Assembly: GCA_041394285.1 (NCBI GenBank)
Contig: JAWKIL010000012.1
Span: forward strand, 62,001 to 126,000
DNA: 64,000 nt
Origin: CADEDH01 sp041394285
Lineage (GTDB): Bacteria > Actinomycetota > Acidimicrobiia > Acidimicrobiales > SZUA-35
Reading direction: 5' to 3'
The notes under the pieces were generated by a model. That model did no database searches, was not told where the DNA came from, and saw nothing but the letters and a program-made list of their open reading frames with translations. Position 1 is the first letter of the stretch, and each line of letters opens with the position of its first letter. Of the stretch, positions 17,664 through 25,071 are shown piece by piece. Position numbers and translations under genes: made by a program.

Positions 17664-17698
17664 TGAGTGAGCGGACGCGTCCCGAGGTGCGCCGGTGA
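17663..17698 (+). CDS. Eleven-codon coupling ORF between motA and motB
   Basis: The ATG (17663) overlaps the motA TGA as TGATG. The ORF reads MSERTRPEVRR, and its TGA overlaps the GTG of motB as GTGA. Ribosomes finishing motA could step through it to motB without dissociating. Whether it is translated is unproven; the double overlap is what the sequence shows. It may be a remnant of an older motB start. Confidence 0.4.
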   Translation: MSERTRPEVRR

Positions 17699-18621
17699 GC
17701 GGCGGCGGAGGTGGCGACGACGATTTCGCCGTAGAGGAGGAACACGAGAACCACGAGCGGTACCTCGTCACCTACGCCGACATGATCACCCTGCTCATGG
17801 CCCTGTTCGTGATCCTCTACGCCATGGGCGGGCCGCCCCAGGAAGACGACTACTCCCAGTTCGCCCGGGGAGCGGCCACCGAGATCATCCACCCCCTGGA
17901 CGGCGGCATCGGCATCTGGCGGGCTGGAGCGAGCGAGGCCCCGCCCGAGGCCGTCACCTACGTCGATCAGGAGGCGAGCCCCAGGGAGGTCGACGCCGCC
18001 CACGCGTCGGATCTGGCCCGCCAGCTCGAAGGCTCGGCCACCGGCGATGCCGGCGTGAGCGGGGGCACCGGGTCGGGCACGGGCGAGGGGTACGGCATCG
18101 ACTCGACGGTGGACGAACGCGGGGTGGTCCTCACCCTTCCCGACGATGCCCTGCTGTTCGACGCCGGGTCGGCCGAGATCGGCCAGCGCGGCGTTGCGAT
18201 CCTCCAGCAGGTGGCGGAGGTGCTCAAGGGCACGACCAACCAGCTACTGATCGAGGGCCACACCGACTCCCGGCCGATCCCCGGCGACTCGAACTGGGCC
18301 CTGTCGAGCCGCCGGGCGGCATCGGTGGCCGAGGTGCTGATCGCGGCCGGTATCGACCCCGAGCGTCTCGTGGTCGAAGGCTACGCCGACACCCATCCGG
18401 TGGCCGACAACGGCACCGAAGCGGGCCGCCGGCGGAACCGGCGGGTGGAGCTCGTGGTCACGGTGCAGTTCTCGGGGGCCGCTCCCACCACGCTGGTCCT
18501 GGCCGAGCCCGATGTGATCGGCGACCCGATCACCGACGAGGACATCAAGGGCACGCCGACCACGGCCGCCACCCGCACCTCGTCCACCCGAGCCCACGAG
18601 ACGTCGACCCCGGATCACTGA
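17695..18621 (+). CDS. motB: Flagellar stator protein MotB (OmpA-like peptidoglycan-binding domain)
   Basis: 308 residues from a GTG preceded by GAGGTG. The single N-terminal helix carries the proton-binding Asp in VTYADMITLLMALFVILYAM. A flexible Gly/Ser region separates it from the OmpA/MotB domain: LLIEGHTDSRPIPGDSNWAL, SSRRAASVAEVLIAAGIDPE, VEGYADTHPV, RRRNRRVELVV. The C-terminal 50 residues are Thr-rich. The 3' end overlaps the convergent response-regulator gene by 7 bases. It anchors the MotA/MotB stator to the wall. Confidence 0.92.
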   Translation: MSGGGGGDDDFAVEEEHENHERYLVTYADMITLLMALFVILYAMGGPPQEDDYSQFARGAATEIIHPLDGGIGIWRAGASEAPPEAVTYVDQEASPREVDAAHASDLARQLEGSATGDAGVSGGTGSGTGEGYGIDSTVDERGVVLTLPDDALLFDAGSAEIGQRGVAILQQVAEVLKGTTNQLLIEGHTDSRPIPGDSNWALSSRRAASVAEVLIAAGIDPERLVVEGYADTHPVADNGTEAGRRRNRRVELVVTVQFSGAAPTTLVLAEPDVIGDPITDEDIKGTPTTAATRTSSTRAHETSTPDH

Positions 18622-19394
18622 ACGCCGGCGGCCGCCGCCGCCCCCACCGTGGCGCCGGTGCCGGCCGGGGCGATCCACCGGTAGCCCAGCCCCGGCTCGG
18701 TGCGGATCAGGGCCGGGCGACGGGCGTCGTCGCCCAGCTTCCGCCGCAGCTGCGACATGAACGTGCGCAGATAGGCCGACTCGGTCCCGTAGGCCGGTCC
18801 CCACACCGTCTTGAGCAGCGCCTCGTGGCTCAACAGGCGGCCCGGATTGGCCACCAGCACCTCGAGCAGCCCGAGCTCGTGCCGGGTGAGGGCCACGTCG
18901 GACCCGGCCCGGCGCAGCACGCGCCGGTCCAGGTCGAGCTCCAGATCACCGTGAGCCCAACGGAACAGCCGGGGCCCGGGATCCTGCCCCGCCCGGTCGG
19001 CGGCATCGTCGGTCGGCGGCGCCCACCGCAGCCGCCCCTCGACCTCGCCCACCCGGTAGGGCCTGGTCACCCAGTCGTCGGCCCCGGCGGCCTGCGCCGC
19101 CCTCCACCGGGCCGTCCCGTCGACAGGGGCCACCGCCACCACCAGGCGCCCGGCGCACCGGGCCCGGACGGCCCGCACCAGGGCCACGGTCTCCATGCCG
19201 GGCAGATCGAGGTCCAGCACGACGGCGGCCAGCTCGGGAGCGGCGGCCGCCACCAGACAGGCGGCGGCGTCGGCCACCTCGATCACCGGCCGGCCCGCAG
19301 CCCGCAGGGCAGCGGCCAGCGCTTGGCGCTCCCGGGCCTCGCGCTCGGCCACGAGCACCGGCCCGACGTGGCGGCCGGCCATGGCGTCGGTCAT
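18615..19394 (-). CDS. OmpR/KdpE-like response regulator with a degenerate receiver
   Basis: 259 residues. The C-terminal winged helix is canonical (VALTRHELGLLEVLVANPGR, HEALLKTVWGPAYG, YLRTFMSQLRRKLGDDA, PGLGYRWIAP). In the receiver the phospho-acceptor region VVLDLDLPGME is present, but the first acidic pair is EREARE rather than a clear DD, and the usual K-P is RP (WVTRPYRVG). Phosphorylation may be weak or absent. No histidine kinase is adjacent. A Pro/Gly/Ala tail ends the protein. It is convergent with motB. Confidence 0.85.
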   Translation of the reverse strand: MTDAMAGRHVGPVLVAEREARERQALAAALRAAGRPVIEVADAAACLVAAAAPELAAVVLDLDLPGMETVALVRAVRARCAGRLVVAVAPVDGTARWRAAQAAGADDWVTRPYRVGEVEGRLRWAPPTDDAADRAGQDPGPRLFRWAHGDLELDLDRRVLRRAGSDVALTRHELGLLEVLVANPGRLLSHEALLKTVWGPAYGTESAYLRTFMSQLRRKLGDDARRPALIRTEPGLGYRWIAPAGTGATVGAAAAAGVQ

Positions 19395-19454
19395 CCCGTC
19401 CCATCGGCCGAACCAGCCGGATCTGGAGGCCCAGACGCCGGCGCCGGGCCGCCG

Positions 19455-19997
19455 TCAGCGTCCCTCCAGGGCCGCCAGGGCGGCGGCCACCACCTGCTCC
19501 CGGGAGCCGTCGGCGTCGACCACCACGTCGGCCGCGCCCGCCATCATCGGGTTGCGCCGGGCCACCATGGCATCGAGCTCGGCCTCGGTCAGCGGGCGCC
19601 GGTGCCGGCCCGCCGCCATGCGCCGCCGCAGCTCGTCCTCCCCCACCTGCAGCCACACCACCACCGCCGACCGGGCCATCGCCTCCAGGCAGGCGGCCGA
19701 CTCCACCACCCAACCAGCCGCCGCCACCACCTGCGGCTCGGGACAGGCCAAGGCGTCGAGCAGCACGGCCTCCTCCCACCGGTGCAGCGCATCGACGCCG
19801 TCGGACGCCGCCACCTCCCGCCCGGTGCGCCCGGTGGCGGCCTCGATGTCTCGGTCGGAGTCGCGCATGGGCCATCCCCGGCGCCGGGCCACCGCTTCGG
19901 CCACCGTCGTCTTGCCCGCCCCCATCAACCCGATGATCACCACATGGCGCTGCGGTGGAGCCGTGCAAGGGCCTGTGATCGGCGTGTCGTCAGCCAT
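19455..19997 (-). CDS. Shikimate-kinase-like P-loop kinase
   Basis: 180 residues. The P-loop is VVIIGLMGAGKTTVAEAVA, followed by RGWPMRDSDRDIEAATGRTG as in shikimate kinases and WEEAVLLDALA. The usual Gly-Gly-Gly motif that holds shikimate is AAAGWVV here, and the lid reads GRHRRPLTEAEL. A nucleoside-phosphate-type or shikimate-like small-molecule kinase is likely; true AroK function is doubtful because no aro genes are nearby and the triple Gly is missing. The N-terminal 17 residues before the strand are extra. Confidence 0.7.
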   Translation of the reverse strand: MADDTPITGPCTAPPQRHVVIIGLMGAGKTTVAEAVARRRGWPMRDSDRDIEAATGRTGREVAASDGVDALHRWEEAVLLDALACPEPQVVAAAGWVVESAACLEAMARSAVVVWLQVGEDELRRRMAAGRHRRPLTEAELDAMVARRNPMMAGAADVVVDADGSREQVVAAALAALEGR

Positions 19998-20232
19998 AGA
20001 TTCCAGCCATTTTCAGACCCGTTCCCTTCCTCCAAAGAAAGTCCAATTTCGGACGATGTCGTGGATGTTTCCCCCATTCATTCTTCATGTAGCGGTCCAA
20101 CGTGAATGTTGTCTATCGTGCCGTCAGTCCGGCCAGGGCACCCCGATTCGGTTCTCCGAACCTGATCACCGTCGGGGGCGACGTCAACTTCCCCGAGAGC
20201 GGTGCTTGAACGCGCATGATGCCCAGCAGACG

Positions 20233-21579
20233 ATGACAACCGACGACGACTCAATTGTCTCCGCTTCAGCGGATCGCGGCGGCGGTCGGCACGAGATCGT
20301 GCGCCGGGCCAATGTGCAGCTGGTGTTCCAGTCGATCGTGGATCACGCCCCGGTGAGCCGGGCATCGCTGGTGGCGCTCACCAACCTGTCCAAACCGACG
20401 GTTCTCCGGTTGGTGGCGGCGCTCGAACAGGAGGGCCTGATCCGGCGGGCGTCACCCGGGCCCGGCGTCCGCCGGGGAGCGGGCCGTATCCCGGTCGTGT
20501 ACGAGCCCAATCCCGACGCCGCCTACGTGGTGGGCGTCGATGTGGGCGGCACGAAACTGGCGGCGGCCCTGGCCGACCTGGCCGGCAACGTGCGGGCCGA
20601 AGCCGAGATCCCCACGCCCCGCTCGGGGGCCCACGACCTCCTCACCGAGGTGGCGAAGCTGGCCAAAGGGCTGGCCCGGAGTCTGGACATCCCGTGGAGC
20701 CAGGTGGCCTCCGTCACCGTGGGCACGCCGGGCGTGGAGAACGCCGACGGGACCATCCGGCTGGCCGACAACGTGCCCGGTCTCGGTTCGGTGCCGTTGG
20801 CCGCCGGGCTCCAGACGATGCTGGCGACGCCGGTGCAGGTGGAGAACGACGTGAACCTGGCGGCCCTGGGCGAGATGGAGGAAGGTGCCGCCCAGGCATG
20901 CGACACCTTCGCCCTGCTCGCCCTGGGCACCGGCCTGGGCGCGGCCCTGGTGATCGACGGCCACCTGGCCCGGGGATCCCGGGGCGCGGCGGGCGAGGTC
21001 GCCTACCTGCCGATCGGAGCCGATCCCGCCTCACCCGAGGCCCGGCGCCGGGGCGCGTTCGAGGTGGCCGCCGCCGGCTCCGGCCTCACCGCCCTCCTGG
21101 CGGCCGAGCTGCAGGGAGGCACCGGGTCGACGGCCGGCGCGGGCGACCTGTCGGCCGCCAGCTCGGCCCGGGACATCTACGATGCGGCGGCCCGGGGTGA
21201 CGAGCGGGCGCGCCGGGCGGTGGGGCGGCAGGCCGAGCTGGTGGCCCAGGCCGTGCTCACCATCGGCTGCCTGATCGATCCCGAGCTCGTCGTGCTCGGT
21301 GGCGGGATCGGTGCCAACCCGCTCCTGCAGGAGATGCTGGGGGAGTCACTGGACCGGATCATGCCGTGGCGGGTTCCGGTGGAGCTGTCGGCCCTGGGCG
21401 CCCGGTCGGGAGTGATCGGCGCCATCCACCACGCCCGGCGCTCCGTACCCCGCCTGGAAGCGGCGAACGTGAGCGCCCGCATGCAGTCGTTGAGCCGGGA
21501 CGCCACGCCCGACGCCGGCTCCGGCCACGACGACGACGACGGGGACCAGGGGGATCAGCCCGGCCACGACGTGAATTAG
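20233..21579 (+). CDS. ROK-family transcriptional regulator
   Basis: 448 residues. A winged helix occupies about residues 17-75 (RRANVQLVFQSIVDHAPVSR, LTNLSKPTVLRLVAALEQEG). The sugar-kinase-like ROK domain begins VVGVDVGGTKLAAAL and includes VENDVNLAALGEMEEG and ALGTGLGAALVIDG. The Cys-rich zinc motif of most ROK proteins (CxCGxxGC) is absent after GEVAYLPIG. The C-terminal 40 residues are acidic and disordered. Such proteins usually repress sugar genes and respond to a sugar. The next gene, 58 bases on, is an MFS transporter, a possible target. Start choice: ATG 20233 keeps a short basic/acidic leader before the helix-turn-helix; further upstream the codon bias is lost. Confidence 0.85.
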   Translation: MTTDDDSIVSASADRGGGRHEIVRRANVQLVFQSIVDHAPVSRASLVALTNLSKPTVLRLVAALEQEGLIRRASPGPGVRRGAGRIPVVYEPNPDAAYVVGVDVGGTKLAAALADLAGNVRAEAEIPTPRSGAHDLLTEVAKLAKGLARSLDIPWSQVASVTVGTPGVENADGTIRLADNVPGLGSVPLAAGLQTMLATPVQVENDVNLAALGEMEEGAAQACDTFALLALGTGLGAALVIDGHLARGSRGAAGEVAYLPIGADPASPEARRRGAFEVAAAGSGLTALLAAELQGGTGSTAGAGDLSAASSARDIYDAAARGDERARRAVGRQAELVAQAVLTIGCLIDPELVVLGGGIGANPLLQEMLGESLDRIMPWRVPVELSALGARSGVIGAIHHARRSVPRLEAANVSARMQSLSRDATPDAGSGHDDDDGDQGDQPGHDVN

Positions 21580-21623
21580 GGCACGTGGCCAGGGCCACCG
21601 TGCGTGCCCCGAGGGCGCAGGGG

Positions 21624-21640
21624 TACTGTCGTTCCTCGTG
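21624..21640 (+). promoter_or_regulatory. Leaderless -10 box of the MFS gene
   Basis: TACTGT (21624-21629) lies 8 bases before the GTG at 21638. This spacing places the transcript start at or next to the start codon and supports GTG 21638 over the ATG at 21659. No good -35 is visible. Confidence 0.5.
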
Positions 21641-23053
21641 ATCGAACAGGGGCTCGGGATGGCAGACGTCACCGTCGACGCCGCGCCTGCTCCCCCGGAC
21701 CGTTCCCGTTCGTCCCTGCTGCTGTTGTCGGTGGCCCTGTTCGGTCTGTTCAGCACGAACTTCAACGTGAGCGTGCTGGCCATCGTGGTGCCGCTGCTCG
21801 TGAACGACTTCGATGCGCCGCCGTCCACGGTGTCGTGGCTGGTGGTGGGGCCCACGCTGGCCTACGCCGTGCTCGGCCCCACCACGGGGAAGCTGGGCGA
21901 TCTCTACGGGCGCCGACGGGTGTACCTCATCGGCCTGGCCGGATGCTGCCTCTTCGCCGGGCTCACCGCCGCCGCGCCCACAGCCCTGACGGCGATCCTG
22001 TTCCGGACGGCCAGCGCGGTGTTCGGCCAGTCGACCGCCCCCACGGGGATGGCCATCATCAGCGAGGCGTTCCCGGCCGACAAACGGGTGACGGCCCTCG
22101 GCTATTGGGGACTGGTGATGGCGGGCGGCCCGGTGCTGGGCATGGTCGCCGGCGGGTTCCTGATCGACGCCGTGGGCTGGCGCTGGATCTTCATCGTGCA
22201 GATCCCGCTCACCATCGCCGCCTTCGTGCTGGCCTTCCGGGTGCTGCCGGCGTCGGCCCGGCTACGGGGCGTCCGCTTCGATGTGGTGGGTACGGTCCTG
22301 CTGGCCACCGCCGCCTTCTCCATCCTGTTCGGCATCAACCGGGGCCCGTTATGGGGCTGGACCAACCCCGTGGTGCTCGGCCTCCTGGTGGCGGCGCCGA
22401 TAGCGGCGGCCGGGTTCGTGGCCTGGGAGCGGGTGGTGGAGCACCCGCTGCTGCCGCTGCGCTACTTCGCCAACCGCCGCTTCACCATCCCGATGGTCAC
22501 CCAGTCGCTGTGCCAGGTGTCCTATCAGGGTGGGTTCGTGCTGATACCGCTGCTGCTGTCGCAGCTGTACGGCTACACCACCACCCACATCAGCCTGCTC
22601 ACGCTGGGCCGGCCCCTGATGTGGGGTCTGGCCGGACCGGCGTCGGCCTGGCTGGTGCGACGCCTGCCGAGGCGGCGGATCGTGGTGGCGGGGGTGATCG
22701 CCAACAGCGCTGCGTGCCTGCTCCTCACCCTCATCGGACCGGGCACCAGCGGGGCCGAGATCGTGCTGCTGCTCGGCTTCGCCGGGGTGGGCGTGGGCAT
22801 CATCGTGGCCCCCCTCATGGCCATGCTCACCCAGGCCGTGAACACCACCGAGCTGGGGGTGGCCACCGCCACGAGCCAGATGATGACCCAGATCGGCTCG
22901 GCCGCCGGGGTGCAGCTCATGCAGACCGTCCAGGTGTCCCGGCTGGCCACCGACGGCCTGGCCGGCTCCTACCACACCGCCTTCATCGCCGCCGGCCTCG
23001 TCTCCTCCCTGGCCCTCTTCGCCGCCCTGGCCGTACCCAAGACCGACAACTGA
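21638..23053 (+). CDS. MFS transporter, drug:proton antiporter DHA2 (EmrB/QacA) type
   Basis: 471 residues with about 12-14 hydrophobic helices. The A motif is GKLGDLYGRRRVYLIG and the C-like motif GGPVLGMVAGGFLIDAVGWR, both typical of multidrug exporters of the EmrB/QacA group. The function is probably export of a small hydrophobic compound; the substrate is unknown. GTG 21638 is supported by the -10 box 8 bases upstream. The gene follows the ROK regulator on the same strand. Its last 10 codons are duplicated downstream (see the repeat at 23022). Confidence 0.85.
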   Translation: MIEQGLGMADVTVDAAPAPPDRSRSSLLLLSVALFGLFSTNFNVSVLAIVVPLLVNDFDAPPSTVSWLVVGPTLAYAVLGPTTGKLGDLYGRRRVYLIGLAGCCLFAGLTAAAPTALTAILFRTASAVFGQSTAPTGMAIISEAFPADKRVTALGYWGLVMAGGPVLGMVAGGFLIDAVGWRWIFIVQIPLTIAAFVLAFRVLPASARLRGVRFDVVGTVLLATAAFSILFGINRGPLWGWTNPVVLGLLVAAPIAAAGFVAWERVVEHPLLPLRYFANRRFTIPMVTQSLCQVSYQGGFVLIPLLLSQLYGYTTTHISLLTLGRPLMWGLAGPASAWLVRRLPRRRIVVAGVIANSAACLLLTLIGPGTSGAEIVLLLGFAGVGVGIIVAPLMAMLTQAVNTTELGVATATSQMMTQIGSAAGVQLMQTVQVSRLATDGLAGSYHTAFIAAGLVSSLALFAALAVPKTDN

Positions 23054-23176
23054 CCGACAACTGACCGGGGCGGCGGGCGGCGGGGTAGGGGCCCCGACGC
23101 CGATGGGGAGGCCCGAAGGGCCGGGGGCGCAGCCCCCTGAAAACACCGCCCTGGCCGTACCCAAGACCGACAACTA
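23022..23176 (+). repeat. Duplicated 3' end of the MFS gene with hairpin between the copies
   Basis: The block CCGCCCTGGCCGTACCCAAG plus ACCGACAACT, which ends the MFS gene (23022-23051), recurs at 23147-23176, about 125 bases on. The end of the first copy is itself a short tandem (GACCGACAACT twice). Between the copies, GGGGGCGCAGCCCCC (23123-23137) forms a 6-bp-stem hairpin that may be the MFS terminator. The second copy is followed at once by TAGGTT, the -10 box of the next gene. Confidence 0.75.
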
Positions 23177-23187
23177 GGTTTCTCGCC

Positions 23188-23937
23188 ATGACGCTTCCCT
23201 CCCCTTCGGCCGCTGCCGTGGCCGCCCTCGCTCCCACCGGCACGCTCCGGGCCGCCATCAACATCAGCAACTTCCTGCTGGTCACCGGGCGGGGAGCCGA
23301 CGGCAATCCGGAGGGGGTGTCGCCCGACATGGCCCGGACGCTGGCCGGCCAGCTCGGGGTGGGCATAGAGCTGCTGCGCTACAAGACGCCGTCGTTGCTG
23401 GCCGACGCCGCCGAGACCGGGGCCTGGGACATCGGCAACATCGGGGCTGAGCCGGCCCGGGCCCAGACGATCGCCTTCACCGCCGCCTACTGCGAGATCG
23501 AGGCCACCTACCTGGTCCCGCCGGGTTCGCCTATCACCTCGGTCGACGAGGTCGATCGGCCCGGGGTGCGTATCGCCAGCGCCGCCGGCAGCGCCTACGG
23601 GCTGTGGCTCGACCGCAACATCACCCAGGCCGAGGTGTGCAACACCGACGGCCTGGACGGGTCGTGGAACCTCTTCGTCGACGGCCAGCTCGACGCCCTG
23701 GCCGGGCTCCGGCCCCGGCTGATCACCGACGTGGAGAAGCTGCCGGGGGCCCGCATCCTCGACGGCCGGTTCACCGCCGTACAGCAGGCCATGGGTACCC
23801 CCCGGGACCGGGACCCGGCCGGCATCGAGTACCTGGTGGCGTTCGTGGAGGCGGCCAAGGCGTCGGGCCTGGTGGCCGAGCTGATCGCCAAGCACAGCGT
23901 GGTCGGCCTCAGCGTGGCGCCGCCGGCCGAAAGCTGA
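23188..23937 (+). CDS. Periplasmic-binding-protein-like (SBP family 3) protein without signal peptide
   Basis: 249 residues. The fold pattern of amino-acid-type solute-binding proteins is clear: GTLRAAINISNFLLVTGRG, GVSPDMARTLAGQLGV, WDIGNIGAEPARAQTIAFT, RIASAAGSAYGLWLDR, FVDGQLDALAGLRP. The N-terminus MTLPSPSAAAVAALAPTG has no signal peptide or lipobox, so the protein is probably cytoplasmic, either a binding/sensing protein or an enzyme on this fold (as cyclohexadienyl dehydratase is). No ABC permease is adjacent. TAGGTT 7 bases before the ATG suggests a leaderless message that fixes the start. Confidence 0.75.
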   Translation: MTLPSPSAAAVAALAPTGTLRAAINISNFLLVTGRGADGNPEGVSPDMARTLAGQLGVGIELLRYKTPSLLADAAETGAWDIGNIGAEPARAQTIAFTAAYCEIEATYLVPPGSPITSVDEVDRPGVRIASAAGSAYGLWLDRNITQAEVCNTDGLDGSWNLFVDGQLDALAGLRPRLITDVEKLPGARILDGRFTAVQQAMGTPRDRDPAGIEYLVAFVEAAKASGLVAELIAKHSVVGLSVAPPAES

Positions 23938-23967
23938 ACCCAGCCTTTCGTCCCGTCTTTCAAGCCC

Positions 23968-23996
23968 GTGGAACCTCCGCTACGATTTTCCATGTG
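23968..23996 (+). promoter_or_regulatory. Promoter and candidate autoregulatory operator of lacI-type gene
   Basis: TACGAT (23981-23986) is 7 bases before GTG 23994, a leaderless layout. It sits between GTGGAACCTCC (23968-23978) and TTCCATG (23988-23994). Nearly the same two blocks, GTGGAAACTCC and TTCCATG, occur upstream of the sugar-binding protein gene at 31181-31217. Shared binding by the LacI-type protein is a reasonable inference. Confidence 0.45.
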
Positions 23997-25004
23997 GCCA
24001 CCATGCACGACGTCGCCCGGGCGGCCGGAGTAGGAATCGGCACCGTCTCGCGCGTGCTGAACGACAGCCCCCACGTGAGCGTCGAGACCCGGGCCCGGGT
24101 CCGGGCCGCCATGGAGGAGACGGGCTACCAGCCGACTCGGCGAAACCGCCGCAACCAGGGGCAACATCATCGGCTGGTGGGCGTGCTGGTGCCCTTCTTC
24201 GGCGAGGCGTCGCCGTTCATGCGGCTGCGGGGCATCGTGCACCGCCTGGCCCGCCACCATGGTGAGGCGGTGATCCTCAACGTCGAGTCGCCGGCCGAGG
24301 CCCGGGCCCGGCTCGTGGAACTTCCAAACAACACCATGCTCGACGGCCTGATCGTGATCTCCATGCCCCTCCAGCACGACGAGGGTCGGCAGCTGGCCCG
24401 GGCCCCCTTCCCCACTGTGCTGGTCGACACGATCGATCCCGCCCTGCCCAGCGTCCACATCGACGATCGGGCCGGTGGGGCCATGGCCACCCGCCATCTG
24501 CTGAGCCTGGGCCACCGCCGCATCGCCTTCGTAGGGGAGCAGCCCGGCAATCAGTTCGGTTTCGTGGCCAGCGCCCACCGGGAGGAGGGGTTCCGCCGCA
24601 TGATGGCGGAGGCCGGCCAGCCCGTCCCGCCGGAGCTCGTGCGCTACGGCGCCTTCCTCCACACCGCGGCCCGGCGCATCGCCCGGGACCTGCTCAGCCT
24701 GGATCAGCCCCCCACCGCCATCGTGGCCGGGTCCGACACCCAGGCGTTCGGCTGCCTCGACGCCGCCCGCCAGCTCGGGGTGCGGGTGCCCGAGGATCTG
24801 TCGATCATCGGCTACGACGACATCGACCTCGCCGCCCTGATGGGCCTCACCACCGTACGCCAGCCGCTCGTGTACTCGGGCGAGCGGGCAGCCGAGCTGG
24901 TGGTGGAGTCGATGAGCATGCGACCGGCCGAGCCGTCGTCGGAGCAACTGGAGCTGGAACTGGTGGTCCGGGGCACCACGGCCCCGCCCCGCAGCGGTTC
25001 TTAG
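23994..25004 (+). CDS. LacI-family transcriptional regulator
   Basis: 336 residues. From the GTG at 23994 the protein reads MATMHDVARAAGVGIGTVSR, the standard LacI start; the ATG at 24003 would cut three residues. The hinge helix and DNA-binding domain end near residue 60, followed by the sugar-binding core: RLVGVLVPFFGEASPFM, DGLIVISMP, TRHLLSLGHRRIAFVGEQP, SIIGYDDIDLAALMGLTTV. It likely controls the sugar importer/GH3 operon that converges on it, given the shared promoter blocks. The TAG stop lies inside a copy of the dispersed palindromic repeat. Confidence 0.9.
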   Translation: MATMHDVARAAGVGIGTVSRVLNDSPHVSVETRARVRAAMEETGYQPTRRNRRNQGQHHRLVGVLVPFFGEASPFMRLRGIVHRLARHHGEAVILNVESPAEARARLVELPNNTMLDGLIVISMPLQHDEGRQLARAPFPTVLVDTIDPALPSVHIDDRAGGAMATRHLLSLGHRRIAFVGEQPGNQFGFVASAHREEGFRRMMAEAGQPVPPELVRYGAFLHTAARRIARDLLSLDQPPTAIVAGSDTQAFGCLDAARQLGVRVPEDLSIIGYDDIDLAALMGLTTVRQPLVYSGERAAELVVESMSMRPAEPSSEQLELELVVRGTTAPPRSGS

Positions 25005-25046
25005 GAGCCTGAGCGGCGCTCAGCGCCGCTGACGCTCCTAATTTCG
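24996..25046 (-). repeat. Dispersed 51-bp palindromic repeat, copy 2 (inverted)
   Basis: Read on the minus strand it starts CCGAAATTAGGAGC and ends GGCTCCTAAGAACCG, matching copies 1 and 3. The stem AGCGGCGC/GCGCCGCT has a 3-base loop, and the outer arms pair with two mismatches. It supplies the TAG stop of the LacI-type gene and separates it from the convergent GH3 gene, so it probably ends transcription both ways. Confidence 0.75.
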
Positions 25047-25071
25047 GCCCCTTACCCCCCGGAGGGGACGC

